Of a stretch of DNA of 64,000 bases, positions 48,114-57,065 are shown one piece after another (position 1 is the stretch's first letter; every line of letters begins with the position of its first letter). The notes below the pieces were generated by a model, which saw nothing but the letters and a program-made list of their open reading frames with translations, was not told where the DNA came from and made no database searches. The position numbers and the translations under genes are program-made. The DNA is from Gammaproteobacteria bacterium (GTDB lineage: Bacteria > Pseudomonadota > Gammaproteobacteria > UBA4575). The DNA lies in the NCBI GenBank assembly GCA_028279275.1, contig JANQOB010000002.1, positions 1 to 64,000 on the forward strand, given 5' to 3'.

Positions 48114-48974
48114 TTATAATTCATTAAGTTTGTTAAGCGTCTTTTTCCAAATACTGGTTCCTTTTTGTGTGGTTGATAATTGTATTTTCCTTCGGTCGCC
48201 ATCTTTATAATGCTTTCGAGTGATTAATCCTTTTGTCTCCAGTCGGCTTACGATATTCGATAATTGCGGTTTAGAAATATTTGTCACTTGAGCCACATCG
48301 CGTGGGATTGGATTACCATTTTCGATTACATAATTTAAAATTTTCCATTCCTTATAATTTATACGTTCATGTTTGAGCAATCCATTAATTTCTTTTAATT
48401 TATTTTCATAGCGATCCGCCAACTCAAATATAGATTGGTTTTCAATTGTTTTACTAGTTAATTGCTTTACATCTTTGTTTATTTCAGCCTCGACGATTAA
48501 GCCAAGACCTACAAATATTTCTTTTTCCCTTGTTGATAAATTACGTTTTCTTGTATCCTCGATGCATAATGTTCCTACATTTCTTTTACTAGCGGTTTGC
48601 AAAACAAATCCAACATAATATCGTACAAAAGGTGAATGGATGACGTTGGGGTTATTAAAAAATCGCTCGTCTTCTAATGTATTCTGCACTTCCATAATTC
48701 TGGAATGATCACTATTGGTAATCTTTGTACATATTGCATGACCACAGAAAGAGGTATCTCTTGGGCTCTCTTTAATATAGCGACCCACACCCGATTTAAC
48801 CCAAACTCGATCATGATCTACCAGACTGACCGCTACTGTCGGAGCATTAAATATTAATTGTGTGATCGCACAGATTCTGTCGAATCGTTGCTCTGACTTA
48901 GTATCTAATAGATTCAACGACCTGAGCGCATCTAAGCGTTCGGCCTCATCTTTTGTTTCAGACGCCAATAACAT
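48114..48974 (-). CDS. GAF-MarR fusion transcription factor
   Basis: The product has 286 residues. The GAF domain (about 10-160) has ALRSLNLLDTKSEQRFDRIC, FCGHAI and GTLCIED. A linker helix follows, then a MarR-type winged helix (about 195-286) with EWKILNYVIE, VAQVTNISKPQLSNIVSRLETKGLITR and GDRRKIQLS. MarR proteins normally sense ligands in their own dimer. Here a GAF domain related to that of the 38427 protein takes the N-terminus. It is probably a signal-dependent regulator, with candidate sites at 39631 and 47930 (inference). Confidence 0.85.
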   Translation of the reverse strand: MLLASETKDEAERLDALRSLNLLDTKSEQRFDRICAITQLIFNAPTVAVSLVDHDRVWVKSGVGRYIKESPRDTSFCGHAICTKITNSDHSRIMEVQNTLEDERFFNNPNVIHSPFVRYYVGFVLQTASKRNVGTLCIEDTRKRNLSTREKEIFVGLGLIVEAEINKDVKQLTSKTIENQSIFELADRYENKLKEINGLLKHERINYKEWKILNYVIENGNPIPRDVAQVTNISKPQLSNIVSRLETKGLITRKHYKDGDRRKIQLSTTQKGTSIWKKTLNKLNEL

Positions 48975-49040
48975 ACTAAATTTTCTTTTATTGTTTTTAT
49001 GAAAATTGTAATAAAAAAGAAGCTTTTTAATGCATGAACA

Positions 49041-49601
49041 TTAAATGGTAAATTTGACCGTGCTGTTCTTGACCCCTACGTTTAATTTTTTATTCAAAAC
49101 TAGATTTAATAGATTTTCTTCGAGCCGAACTCTATTGGCCCAATTTAATATAATGTGTAATTCTTCCTCATTGTAACGTGCCTGACCTTCTTGATTACAC
49201 AAGTTAATGGTCAACTTCTCGATTTCGGACTCATCTAAAATGACTAATTCTTTATCTATTTCTTCCAAGCTGTTTACCTCATGAAAAAACGATTCATTAA
49301 CCTTTCGTTCTATGGGATTTGAATCTATATTTGCGATCAATTCTCTTTTAATAAGCGTTTGATTGATAAATTTAAGGATGTGCTTAGTACTCCATATAAG
49401 TAATGGGGCTAAGAGGAGAATGAGTATAATTTCATCAATATCCCATGCTTCCGTGCTTCTTGTGGATGTATACACCCATTCAAAAAAATCTATAGACCGA
49501 AAAAAATAAAATAGGAGAAGTAACAACAATAGGTGAGTTAAAAGTATGAGCGCAAATGGTTTTCCACCATTTAGGAAATGAGGTTTATTCATTTTGTTCA
49601 T
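49041..49601 (-). CDS. Membrane protein with two helices, unknown
   Basis: The 186-residue product has membrane segments at about 16-35 and 56-74, then a soluble tail of about 110 residues rich in charged residues (SLEEIDKELVILDESEIEKL). No family is recognised. It is about 27 bp downstream of the small gene at 49629 and in the same direction, and may be in a transcript with it. Confidence 0.55.
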   Translation of the reverse strand: MNKMNKPHFLNGGKPFALILLTHLLLLLLLFYFFRSIDFFEWVYTSTRSTEAWDIDEIILILLLAPLLIWSTKHILKFINQTLIKRELIANIDSNPIERKVNESFFHEVNSLEEIDKELVILDESEIEKLTINLCNQEGQARYNEEELHIILNWANRVRLEENLLNLVLNKKLNVGVKNSTVKFTI

Positions 49602-49628
49602 TTGACAATAACCCTTCTAATAATATTT

Positions 49629-49964
49629 TTATTTATTTATATCATAAACGTTATTCTCCAAATCTGCACAAAATAACACATCGAAATCTGGTTCCTCCCC
49701 AAGAACGTATGATTTTTCAGTCTTCGTGCTTACCCTATAAACATACACAATTGCTTTGGGTTCAAATTTACTTTCTATAAATCCATGTATTCTTTGCGTA
49801 GAAAACTCAAAATCATCGACATCATACCCATGACGCTCCATGCACCTAACTACTTTTAGGATGTAATTCTCGGTGAGCAAATTAAGATCAAAAGACATGA
49901 CTGTAGACAACAACGATAATGGTATTGAGTGAAAGATTCTTGTGGCGGCGGCTGAATAAAGCAT
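49629..49964 (-). CDS. Hypothetical protein
   Basis: The product has 111 residues. ATG 49901 (MSFDLNLLTENYIL) gives an 89-residue alternative with a sounder N-terminus, because the first 22 residues look like translated upstream sequence. The core (YDVDDFEFSTQRIHGFIESKFEPKAIVYVYRVS) suggests a small alpha/beta protein. No family is recognised. Confidence 0.5.
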   Translation of the reverse strand: MLYSAAATRIFHSIPLSLLSTVMSFDLNLLTENYILKVVRCMERHGYDVDDFEFSTQRIHGFIESKFEPKAIVYVYRVSTKTEKSYVLGEEPDFDVLFCADLENNVYDINK

Positions 49965-51295
49965 AAGATAAAATTTATTTTCAAGGCGTCATATTTTGCA
50001 AATTCTATAGTTCATTGAGTGAACTAATCCTATTGTTCGATGCGTAAACAATATTTATCGTTTAGTGTGTGAACGCATTCAAATAAAATAAAAAATGAAC
50101 TTGAATCCTTGGCGCAAGAATGTTCAACATTGCTAACGTCGTTGTGGATAACAAACTACGATCCAGGCGAAGAGAGCACTGAATCACGCATTTCGTTTTC
50201 ATCCAAGACGAGTAGGTGACACAGTACTTTAATTACTTCTGTGTATCTCTCATCCTCTCATCGAACCTGGACACTATTTTGGAATAAAGTCGGGCGTTTT
50301 CTCTGTCGTACATGTAAATCAGTGCAATTGATGTAGAAAATTTGTAAGCACATGCTGAGATGATTCCATCCTAGCTTGTAAAGTTTTAACTTTTCGCTTT
50401 GAGTCGCTATAGGCTTGCTGCACAAATTTTCGACTGAGGTATTGAAGATAAATGCCTCATGAAAATAACATTAAAATTTCATGAAAGGCTTAATCCATAT
50501 CCTCTTTGATTGAAAAGAGATAGTACGATTTAATTTTTAGTAAAGTTTCATGTCGATCTGAAATTTTCTCTGCTTTTTAATTTATTTCTTACGTAGAATA
50601 TTTAATCGATCCGAGATAATGAAAATATCTAGAACACAATGCTCAAAAACATCGCTGCAATATCCAGATTCACGACCATGATGTGAGGTAACCTGTTTAG
50701 ATGCCTACCAACTATACATACGTCATGATTAGGAAATGAGCATTAAATATTCTTAAAGGGTGTGTTCCACACTCATCAACCAAGGCGTAATGGAAATACA
50801 TCGTTGAACGAGTCATCAACAAATTAGATGCAACTAATTTTTTTCAGAATTCGAAAAGTCTTATGAACTATTCAAGGAAGAACGTAATCGCATGGTTAAA
50901 TTATTTTCTTAACCTAACACATTAGGTTTATTTCTATCTGATAGTAGGGCTATTCGCTTTTCTAACTTTGTTGTAAAACATAATAGTTCATTGATTGAAT
51001 ATTTCATTTTATGAATCATGTGGTTGATTTACATTATTTGATTTGTGAAGTACATTAACTTCAGTAGCATATTTACTATCTAACTTTTTTAAGGCAAGGA
51101 ACGCGGTTAAATCTGTTAGTGCAAAAACATTTTACTCCTCTGCTCATGCACTATTAGCGGCCAACATTGTTGGCCGCAATTTCTAAGGAACCTTTCTATT
51201 TAGAGGATGGATTTATATTTATGATGAAAGAGAATTCTGTCGAAGTAAGTAGGTAACCAGCAAATAAAAGATTGGGTAAATATAATTTAAACTAT
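49965..51295. other. 1.3-kb gene-poor region
   Basis: I find no supportable gene. A 45-codon minus-strand frame at 50319-50456 has protein-like composition (QYLSRKFVQQAYSDSKRKV) but no start codon and may be a relic. A perfect hairpin lies at 51157-51177. The region marks the transition from the regulatory cluster to the phage-like module and looks like decayed sequence. Confidence 0.55.
51157..51177. other. Perfect GC-rich hairpin
   Basis: GCGGCCAAC and GTTGGCCGC flank the loop ATT in otherwise AT-rich sequence. It could be a terminator of an unrecognised transcript or a protein-binding site; only a short T-run follows. Confidence 0.6.
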
Positions 51296-51604
51296 ATGAC
51301 TCATACATTCTCAGAAGTGACTTCATTAATTGGCAGTATAATCCTTGTCATTGGTTTTTATACTGCGTATATCACGCTTGGGTATCAAGCGTACTATTGG
51401 CTTAGATATGAAGAATGGGTTTCCATTCCACTGTCGAAAGTGCTTAATATTTTTAATATCCATTCAGATAGGGTACTCAATACGGACGGGAAAGGGGCGC
51501 AAGACATTTTAATCTGGTTATTACAACAACCATTTTCAGCGGTAATTTTTATCACAACATTATTAATGGGTAGCATCATTGTTTATCTAAGTGAAGATTT
51601 TTGA
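51296..51604 (+). CDS. Small membrane protein, unknown
   Basis: The 102-residue product from ATG 51296 (an in-frame TTG at 51272 is possible) has predicted membrane helices at about 9-30 and 78-97 joined by a loop with EEWVSIPLSKVLNIFNIHSD. No family is recognised. A degenerate hairpin repeat (ATGATCCAAAGCAGGCATT, 51630-51648) lies 26 bp after the stop codon, as seen for genes in the 24-30 kb block. Confidence 0.5.
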   Translation: MTHTFSEVTSLIGSIILVIGFYTAYITLGYQAYYWLRYEEWVSIPLSKVLNIFNIHSDRVLNTDGKGAQDILIWLLQQPFSAVIFITTLLMGSIIVYLSEDF

Positions 51605-51711
51605 TCTGTGAAAGATCTTTATGCAAGTAATGATCCAAAGCAGGCATTCATGATTTAAAATTTCATAAGACAGTTAAAGATCATTTTTCTCAATTATTTT
51701 TAATCTTTATA

Positions 51712-51816
51712 CTGGACTTTCTATACGCAGATCGTCTTGACCCACTGCAGCATCAAAACTAAAAAGTATTTAAAAAAGAAAACAGTCAAGATTACCCTTC
51801 GAACTATTGGAAGTGA
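51712..51816 (+). pseudogene. 3' remnant of a gene like that at 12776
   Basis: The frame reads YADRLDPLQHQN, a stop, then KVFKKENSQDYPSNYWK and a stop. It matches the end of the 12776-13921 product (YADSLDPLQHLN, IVFKKEDSEVSPSNYWD). Only about 35 codons remain, with one internal stop. It shows that a second copy of the island-edge gene once stood here. Confidence 0.85.
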
Positions 51817-52070
51817 ACCCATTTCCTTTTAATTCTTTATATTTTCACGATACTTGGCGCTAAGCTTTCTTTAGCGAATAGGTTCTCGTCCTGTGTTCTC
51901 GATACATATCAAAGTACCTTCGCAAACAGTACGTATTCCCCTTGACTTGTGCCGCAAAGGAAGCCATTGCTTGCGGCATGAAATTAAATAAAAAGTTCCC
52001 GTTTAGAACTTTTTTACCTGAGAGCAGGTTAACAGAATGAATACACTTGTTTGCGTTCAATCGCACACGC

Positions 52071-52445
52071 ATGAAGCTCGAACATTCATCCCTTACACCC
52101 TTAATGGCAGTGTTTGATGTCCTCGCCCAGAACGTCAGTCCTACTGCGCGTTGTAAGCATATTCAGTTGTTTTTACGCATCGTGATGAATGAAGGTGCAT
52201 CCATATCCGAGTTACATCGTAACGGCGGTTCCGGGTCGCTTTCGGCAACGTTCAAGCTTGTGCGGGAATTAAGTGCGCGTTCCTGGCGCAAAGAAGCCAA
52301 AAAATCGGCCTCAGAAAAACGTGTTCCGGGGTTGGGACTGGTTCGCTTGGAGCCCGACCCTGTTGATGAACGCGTTAAGCGAGTGTATTTAAGCGAGAAA
52401 GGCAAAAAGTTTATTGAAGAATTATGTCAAGTCATAAAAAGCTAA
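52071..52445 (+). CDS. MarR-like winged-helix regulator
   Basis: The 124-residue product from ATG 52071 (a TTG at 52047 would add 8 residues) has a winged-helix pattern: CKHIQLFLRIVMNEGASISELH, then LSATFKLVRELSARSW, then a wing LGLVRLEPDPVDERVKRVYLSEKG. It matches small MarR/phage-type regulators. It overlaps the next gene by 22 bp, so the two are coupled. It is the first gene of the phage-like module. Confidence 0.7.
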   Translation: MKLEHSSLTPLMAVFDVLAQNVSPTARCKHIQLFLRIVMNEGASISELHRNGGSGSLSATFKLVRELSARSWRKEAKKSASEKRVPGLGLVRLEPDPVDERVKRVYLSEKGKKFIEELCQVIKS

Positions 52446-53125
52446 TGTCTAAACAACATCAATTGCTCGAGCTGGCAAAATTACGCCAACAAGAAATTCC
52501 TGATGGTTATAAAGGCATAGGGGAATACCATCAGGGCCTTTACGAATGTGATCATGTATCCCCATACTCAAAGTCAGCAGGAAACATAGATGCGAATATC
52601 ATGTTTATCTTGCAAGATTGGTGTTCGGATCACTACCTCTCCCAACCGATACAACCAGAAACATTGAAGTATGGCTATGCCCCGCGATTAGCCACAAATA
52701 AAAATTTGAAGAGTTTATTACAAACTCATTTTGGATTGGAATTTTCTAAAACTTATGGCACAAATTTGTTTCCTTTTATTAAACCAGGGAATATGTCGGC
52801 CAAAATCTCCCGCCAAGATTTAGTGAGTGCAGCGGTAAAGTTCACGATACCGCAAATTAACATCATTCAACCAAAACTAGTGATATGTCTGGGCGCTGAA
52901 GTCATTAACTCGATTCGAAGAGCACTCGGTATGAAACCGAGCAACCGACTTGCAACTTCAATAGAAGACCCATTTAAGTTTAATAGAGTACCAATTTGGG
53001 CTCAATCTCACCCAGGCGGACAGGGTCGAGCTAATCGAAATCGAGGCAACGTGGATCGTGTCCGTGCAGATTGGGAATCTATGGCCAATGCATATCAAAA
53101 TAAGTTACGAAATATTGAAAATTAA
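52424..53125 (+). CDS. Uracil-DNA glycosylase superfamily-like protein
   Basis: The 233-residue product resembles family-4/5-like UDG proteins: MFILQDWCSDHY (the active-site loop region), GTNLFPFIKPGNMSAKI, KLVICLGAEV (core strand) and the C-terminal SHPGGQGRANRN, where HPs-type loops bind DNA. It may excise damaged bases or be a DNA-binding relative. It follows a winged-helix regulator and is convergent with the terminase gene. Substrate specificity is not evident. Confidence 0.72.
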   Translation: MSSHKKLMSKQHQLLELAKLRQQEIPDGYKGIGEYHQGLYECDHVSPYSKSAGNIDANIMFILQDWCSDHYLSQPIQPETLKYGYAPRLATNKNLKSLLQTHFGLEFSKTYGTNLFPFIKPGNMSAKISRQDLVSAAVKFTIPQINIIQPKLVICLGAEVINSIRRALGMKPSNRLATSIEDPFKFNRVPIWAQSHPGGQGRANRNRGNVDRVRADWESMANAYQNKLRNIEN

Positions 53126-53155
53126 ATATAGTGCATTACGTAATGAAGTTATTCT

Positions 53156-54577
53156 TTAAAATAGCGGCCGATCGAGCGTAATTAACTCTGGTGCGTGAGG
53201 AATACTAGAGGAAAGTGGATCACGTTTGCGCATCCAATCCAAAAACTGAGATACACTGTCGACTTGATCGTCATACTTTCCATTTGGAAATGCTAACAAC
53301 TCATGGAGTAAGACATCTAACCATGGCGCATCAGTTTGTAAGTGAACTTGACCGGCTTCGATCATTGACGTCACGCTTTCGAGTCGATCGACTTTATCTC
53401 CTTTCGGAGTAATACCAATCGGTTTAATGACGCTTGCATCACAACGCAAATCATCGAACAAACTTAACCCCAACCCTGCTTTTTCAATTAGAACTGTGTT
53501 GGCCTGGTATTGCTTTGCCAACTGAATCACTTTGCGTTTCAGATCCGGATATTGCAAACGATCACGCCAGACATGTAGTAAATAATAATCTTGCTTGTGT
53601 ACTTGCCACGTAGTACACACCGAATAGTCACCCGCTAATGTTCCGGCGATATCCCAGCTTTGCACGATTCTTCGATTCACAATCATTGGAGGTTCTTGGA
53701 AGTACTGAAACCAATTTCGTTTAACAAGATTCCCTTCGATGGGAACCGGGCGTTGTTGGTATTGCGCGGAAAAGGCAAGTGATCCGATTTCTTTTTTTAC
53801 CTGCTCTAAATACGTTTGAGACATACGCTCAGGATGTAACAACTCACCCGCCTTGCGATGGTGAAATCGATTGGGTCCGATCGGCACGGATTGATCTTCA
53901 ATTGCCTCGGCCGGTAAATCCAAATGCGCCCAATCCATTGTCACGGCACCGGCTAAATCTTCTTCATGCAAACGTTGCATCACTAAAATCAACCTACTGC
54001 GATTGGGGTCGTTAAAACGGCTCAATAATGTATCGGTATACCAAGTTAATACTCGTTTACGGATGACTTCCGAGTGCGCATCTTCAGCCTTTAGCGGATC
54101 ATCAACGATGATAATTTCTGCACCACGACCCGTTAAGGTCCCTCCGATCGAAGTAGCCAATCTTCCACCACCTAAAGTAGTCAGACAATACGCTTCGGTA
54201 TCTTTGGTAAACCGAACATTGGGAAACAAAGTGCGGTACCACTCACTGTTTACGATTACACGAAACTTGTGTGCAAGATCTAATGACAGATCTTGTGAAT
54301 AACTTACACAAATAAAAGATAAGCATGGATTGTGTCCTAATGCCCAAGCCACAAAAGCAACCGAAGTACAAATGGATTTTAACGAACGTGGTGGTTGAGT
54401 AATGACTAAACGATGCTCTTCCAAGCGATAACATCGAGTCAGTGCATAGGCAATTGCATCAATGTGCCAATTATGATGGTAGGGTACACCTGGAGATAGC
54501 GTATCAAACACTTTGGCGATAAACGCGGACAAATCTGATTTTAAAATCGCATTTAGCAGTTGTTGTTGATTACTCAT
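53156..54577 (-). CDS. Phage terminase large subunit-like ATPase/nuclease
   Basis: The product has 473 residues from ATG 54577, chosen over an ATG 30 bp upstream because AGGAGG lies 6 bases before it. An ATPase with atypical Walker A TQPPRSLKS (about 55), Walker B IIIVDDP (about 163-169) and motif VMQRLHEEDLAG (about 199-210) is followed by a RNaseH-type nuclease domain (SWDIAG near 305; KYDDQVDSVSQFL near 440). It would package phage DNA. No portal, capsid or tail genes follow. Confidence 0.88.
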   Translation of the reverse strand: MSNQQQLLNAILKSDLSAFIAKVFDTLSPGVPYHHNWHIDAIAYALTRCYRLEEHRLVITQPPRSLKSICTSVAFVAWALGHNPCLSFICVSYSQDLSLDLAHKFRVIVNSEWYRTLFPNVRFTKDTEAYCLTTLGGGRLATSIGGTLTGRGAEIIIVDDPLKAEDAHSEVIRKRVLTWYTDTLLSRFNDPNRSRLILVMQRLHEEDLAGAVTMDWAHLDLPAEAIEDQSVPIGPNRFHHRKAGELLHPERMSQTYLEQVKKEIGSLAFSAQYQQRPVPIEGNLVKRNWFQYFQEPPMIVNRRIVQSWDIAGTLAGDYSVCTTWQVHKQDYYLLHVWRDRLQYPDLKRKVIQLAKQYQANTVLIEKAGLGLSLFDDLRCDASVIKPIGITPKGDKVDRLESVTSMIEAGQVHLQTDAPWLDVLLHELLAFPNGKYDDQVDSVSQFLDWMRKRDPLSSSIPHAPELITLDRPLF

Positions 54578-54983
54578 GATGACCCTCCTTTTTCGAATCG
54601 TCCTCATGTCTGGTCTGATTTTGAATTTGTTCGATAAATCTTTCTAAGATTCGTGTATCCTCTGCCGATAGATCCCTAGCGGCGGAATCGATTTCTTCTT
54701 CATCATAGGTACGAATTAAGTCGATCAATGTGCGAATCGCAGGAACATTCCCACTGAGGCTTTTTTCTGTAAGTTTTAAAAATACTGCACGTTTTGCAGA
54801 GATACTTTGCTTTTTACCATCACGGTTTACGGTTACCTTGCTGTTAATAACTTCATTCAATTCTGTTTTAAAATTACGCACACCAGCAGGACGGCCTTTA
54901 GGATTGCCCGATTGACCTTTTTTAAACTGAGAATCTTTTGGCGGTTTTCCATAACCGATTTCATAATCATTTTCATTAGCCAT
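54570..54983 (-). CDS. DUF5681 domain protein
   Basis: The 137-residue product has the DUF5681 N-terminus: GYGKPPKDSQFKKGQSGNPKGRP, a basic glycine/proline block, then helices. Such proteins are found beside phage-type terminases and may act as a small-terminase-like DNA adaptor (inference). Start AAGGAGGTG-ATG is strong. It overlaps the methylase gene by 8 bp and the terminase start by 8 bp, so all three are translationally coupled. Confidence 0.85.
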   Translation of the reverse strand: MANENDYEIGYGKPPKDSQFKKGQSGNPKGRPAGVRNFKTELNEVINSKVTVNRDGKKQSISAKRAVFLKLTEKSLSGNVPAIRTLIDLIRTYDEEEIDSAARDLSAEDTRILERFIEQIQNQTRHEDDSKKEGHHE

Positions 54984-56298
54984 GAGTCACCTCCTTAGCA
55001 AGGCGCTGCTGTTTCAATTGTGAAAAGGGTTTGTTTGATGCAATATGAATCGCATTCTTCCCAGTAACTTCTTGCCAGCGTAAAATCGTGGTATCAACAT
55101 ACTTAGGATCAAGCTCCATCGCATATACACGTCGTTGCGTACGTTCTCCTGCAAGAAGGGTGGAACCACTGCCCACACATGGATCGATTACAAGATCATT
55201 TCGATGCGAGCAATCCAGTATTGCATCGGCAATCATAGCAATGGGTTTGCACGTAGGATGAAACGCTAATTCCTGATCGCGGTCTTCATGAAACGCATTA
55301 CCACCAGGGTAGTCCCAGACATTCGAACGGTAACGTCCATGTTTTCCAAGCTGCACATTATTGATATGCGATGCACTTCCATTCTTGAACACATAGATCA
55401 ACTCATGTTTGGAGCGATACAACGATCCCATGCCACCATTGGTTTTATTCCACACACATAGATTTTTAAATTCCGCATAATGTTTGCGCGCGGCGACTAA
55501 TATTTCATATTGGTGGCGCCAATCCATACAAATGAAATGAATCGAGCCCTTGCGACTGAAGAACATAAGAAAGAAAAATAAAGTTTCTAAAAACTCAATA
55601 AATTCTTCTTCACTCATTTCCCCATGTGCCTGGACAAATTCATCGTGCTGAAATTTTCCCAGTCCACTGGCGTGTCCGTGCATCGGGACATTGTAAGGAG
55701 GGTCGGCAAACACCATGTTTGCACGTTCGCGACCCATCAATGTTTCCCAAGTCTTCCTATTTCTAAAATCACCACACCCCGCTCGATGAGAATCTAATTG
55801 AAAGACATCACCGAGTTCGGTGACAACTTTGTTTGGTGCTATGATTGGAGTAGGAGGCTCTTCTTCTTCAAATTTATTTGGATCAGGAGATAACAAACAA
55901 TCGATTTCTGGAAACTCAAACCCTGTAAGACTTAAATCAAACTCAAGATCGAGGGATTGAATTTCTTGTAGCTCAAGCGTCAACAATTCTTGATCCCAAC
56001 CTGCATTTTCTGCAATTTTGTTATCAGCGATCACATATGCTTTTAATTGTGCAGAAGTGAGATCGGGTGGTACTTCGTTATAGGGAACATGTGTTATTCC
56101 TAATTTCTTTGCGGCCAGTACACGACCGTGACCGGCAATAATATTTTTCTGCGCATCAATAAGAACTGGATTTACAAATCCGAATTCCTCGATGCTACGA
56201 GAAATTTGCAGGATTTGTTTTTCGGAATGAGTGCGCGGATTACGCGGATGAGGATTGAGATCATCGATCTCAACATTTTTATAATCTTTGATTGCCAT
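54976..56298 (-). CDS. ParB-like N-terminal domain fused to DNA methyltransferase
   Basis: The product has 440 residues. A ParB/Srx nuclease-type domain (1-95: NPRNPRTHSEKQI, AGHGRVLAAKKLG) is followed by a beta-class amino-methyltransferase with catalytic DPPYN (about 200) and the SAM-binding DPCVGSGSTLLAGER (about 395-409). Phage and island enzymes of this build methylate adenine or N4-cytosine. Its strong AGGAGGTTGCACT start heads the coupled operon with DUF5681 and terminase. Confidence 0.92.
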   Translation of the reverse strand: MAIKDYKNVEIDDLNPHPRNPRTHSEKQILQISRSIEEFGFVNPVLIDAQKNIIAGHGRVLAAKKLGITHVPYNEVPPDLTSAQLKAYVIADNKIAENAGWDQELLTLELQEIQSLDLEFDLSLTGFEFPEIDCLLSPDPNKFEEEEPPTPIIAPNKVVTELGDVFQLDSHRAGCGDFRNRKTWETLMGRERANMVFADPPYNVPMHGHASGLGKFQHDEFVQAHGEMSEEEFIEFLETLFFFLMFFSRKGSIHFICMDWRHQYEILVAARKHYAEFKNLCVWNKTNGGMGSLYRSKHELIYVFKNGSASHINNVQLGKHGRYRSNVWDYPGGNAFHEDRDQELAFHPTCKPIAMIADAILDCSHRNDLVIDPCVGSGSTLLAGERTQRRVYAMELDPKYVDTTILRWQEVTGKNAIHIASNKPFSQLKQQRLAKEVTHG

Positions 56299-56624
56299 AG
56301 TGCAACCTCCTGTTTAGGGTTGCACCATGCATCTAGTACAACCTAGTGTTCGATTTAGAGACGAGTACTCGACTCCGCCAACTTTTCGTTGATCGTTACT
56401 AGGTATTCGTTACTAGGTAATTGTAATTAGATATTCGTTAGTTATTAATCATTAATGATTAATAGAACAATAGCGTGTTCGCGCAATAACAAGTCTATTC
56501 AGTGAAACGTTGAATTTCAAGAGAACCTTAAGAATCAAGTATTCCCCATATATAGGCAAGAATTCTGTCCCAAACTCTGGCCATTAAGCTGGACTTCCTC
56601 TCCACAGTATGGACGAATGGTGGG
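56299..56624. other. 326-bp divergent promoter region
   Basis: No gene is present. The region lies between the leftward methylase-terminase operon and the rightward DUF2924-recombinase pair. It includes short direct repeats of ACTAGGTA(A/T)T(C/T)GT (56398-56424) and AT-rich ATTAATCATTAATGATTAAT (56442-56461), a palindrome-like stretch that may bind a regulator. Confidence 0.5.
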
Positions 56625-57065
56625 GTGAATACCCAAGATCAGGCCCTGATTAATAAGGCCACGAAGGATTTAACCAAGGAGGATATTCAGGTCTTAAAAG
56701 AGCACTTTGTGCATCTATATAAGAGAGAAGTCCCCAAACGGGTGAGTACTACGTTCTTACATGGCAATGTGGCCTGGGGACTGCAAGCGATCGAGCAGGG
56801 TCATGACCCGATTCAATTGCGCGAGAAAATTTACAAACAATTTAAAACGCTGAATACCAAAAAGAACACAAAAATCGAACCATCAACCGGAACACAAATC
56901 CTTCGGGAATGGAAAGGTCAAACCTATCGCGTGACCAAAGTCAAGGAAGGGTATCGGTATAACGATGAACTTTTTAAAACCCTCACGCCAATAGCGAAAA
57001 AAATAACAAATTCGCATATTTCAGGACCACGGTTCTTTGGGTTAACTAAACAATCCCATGAATAA
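56625..57065 (+). CDS. DUF2924 family protein
   Basis: The 146-residue product from GTG 56625 (GGTGGG upstream) has the DUF2924 signature: ILREWKGQTYRVTKV, then GYRYNDELFKTLTPIAKKIT and SGPRFFGL at the end. DUF2924 proteins are regularly encoded immediately before large serine recombinases, as here with an 8-bp overlap. They are probably recombination directionality or DNA-binding partners (inference). Confidence 0.88.
   Translation: MNTQDQALINKATKDLTKEDIQVLKEHFVHLYKREVPKRVSTTFLHGNVAWGLQAIEQGHDPIQLREKIYKQFKTLNTKKNTKIEPSTGTQILREWKGQTYRVTKVKEGYRYNDELFKTLTPIAKKITNSHISGPRFFGLTKQSHE

Noticed and set aside
50319..50456. Possible gene on the minus strand in the 1.3-kb gap
   Set aside because: It has only 45 codons, no usable start codon near its beginning, and no ribosome site.
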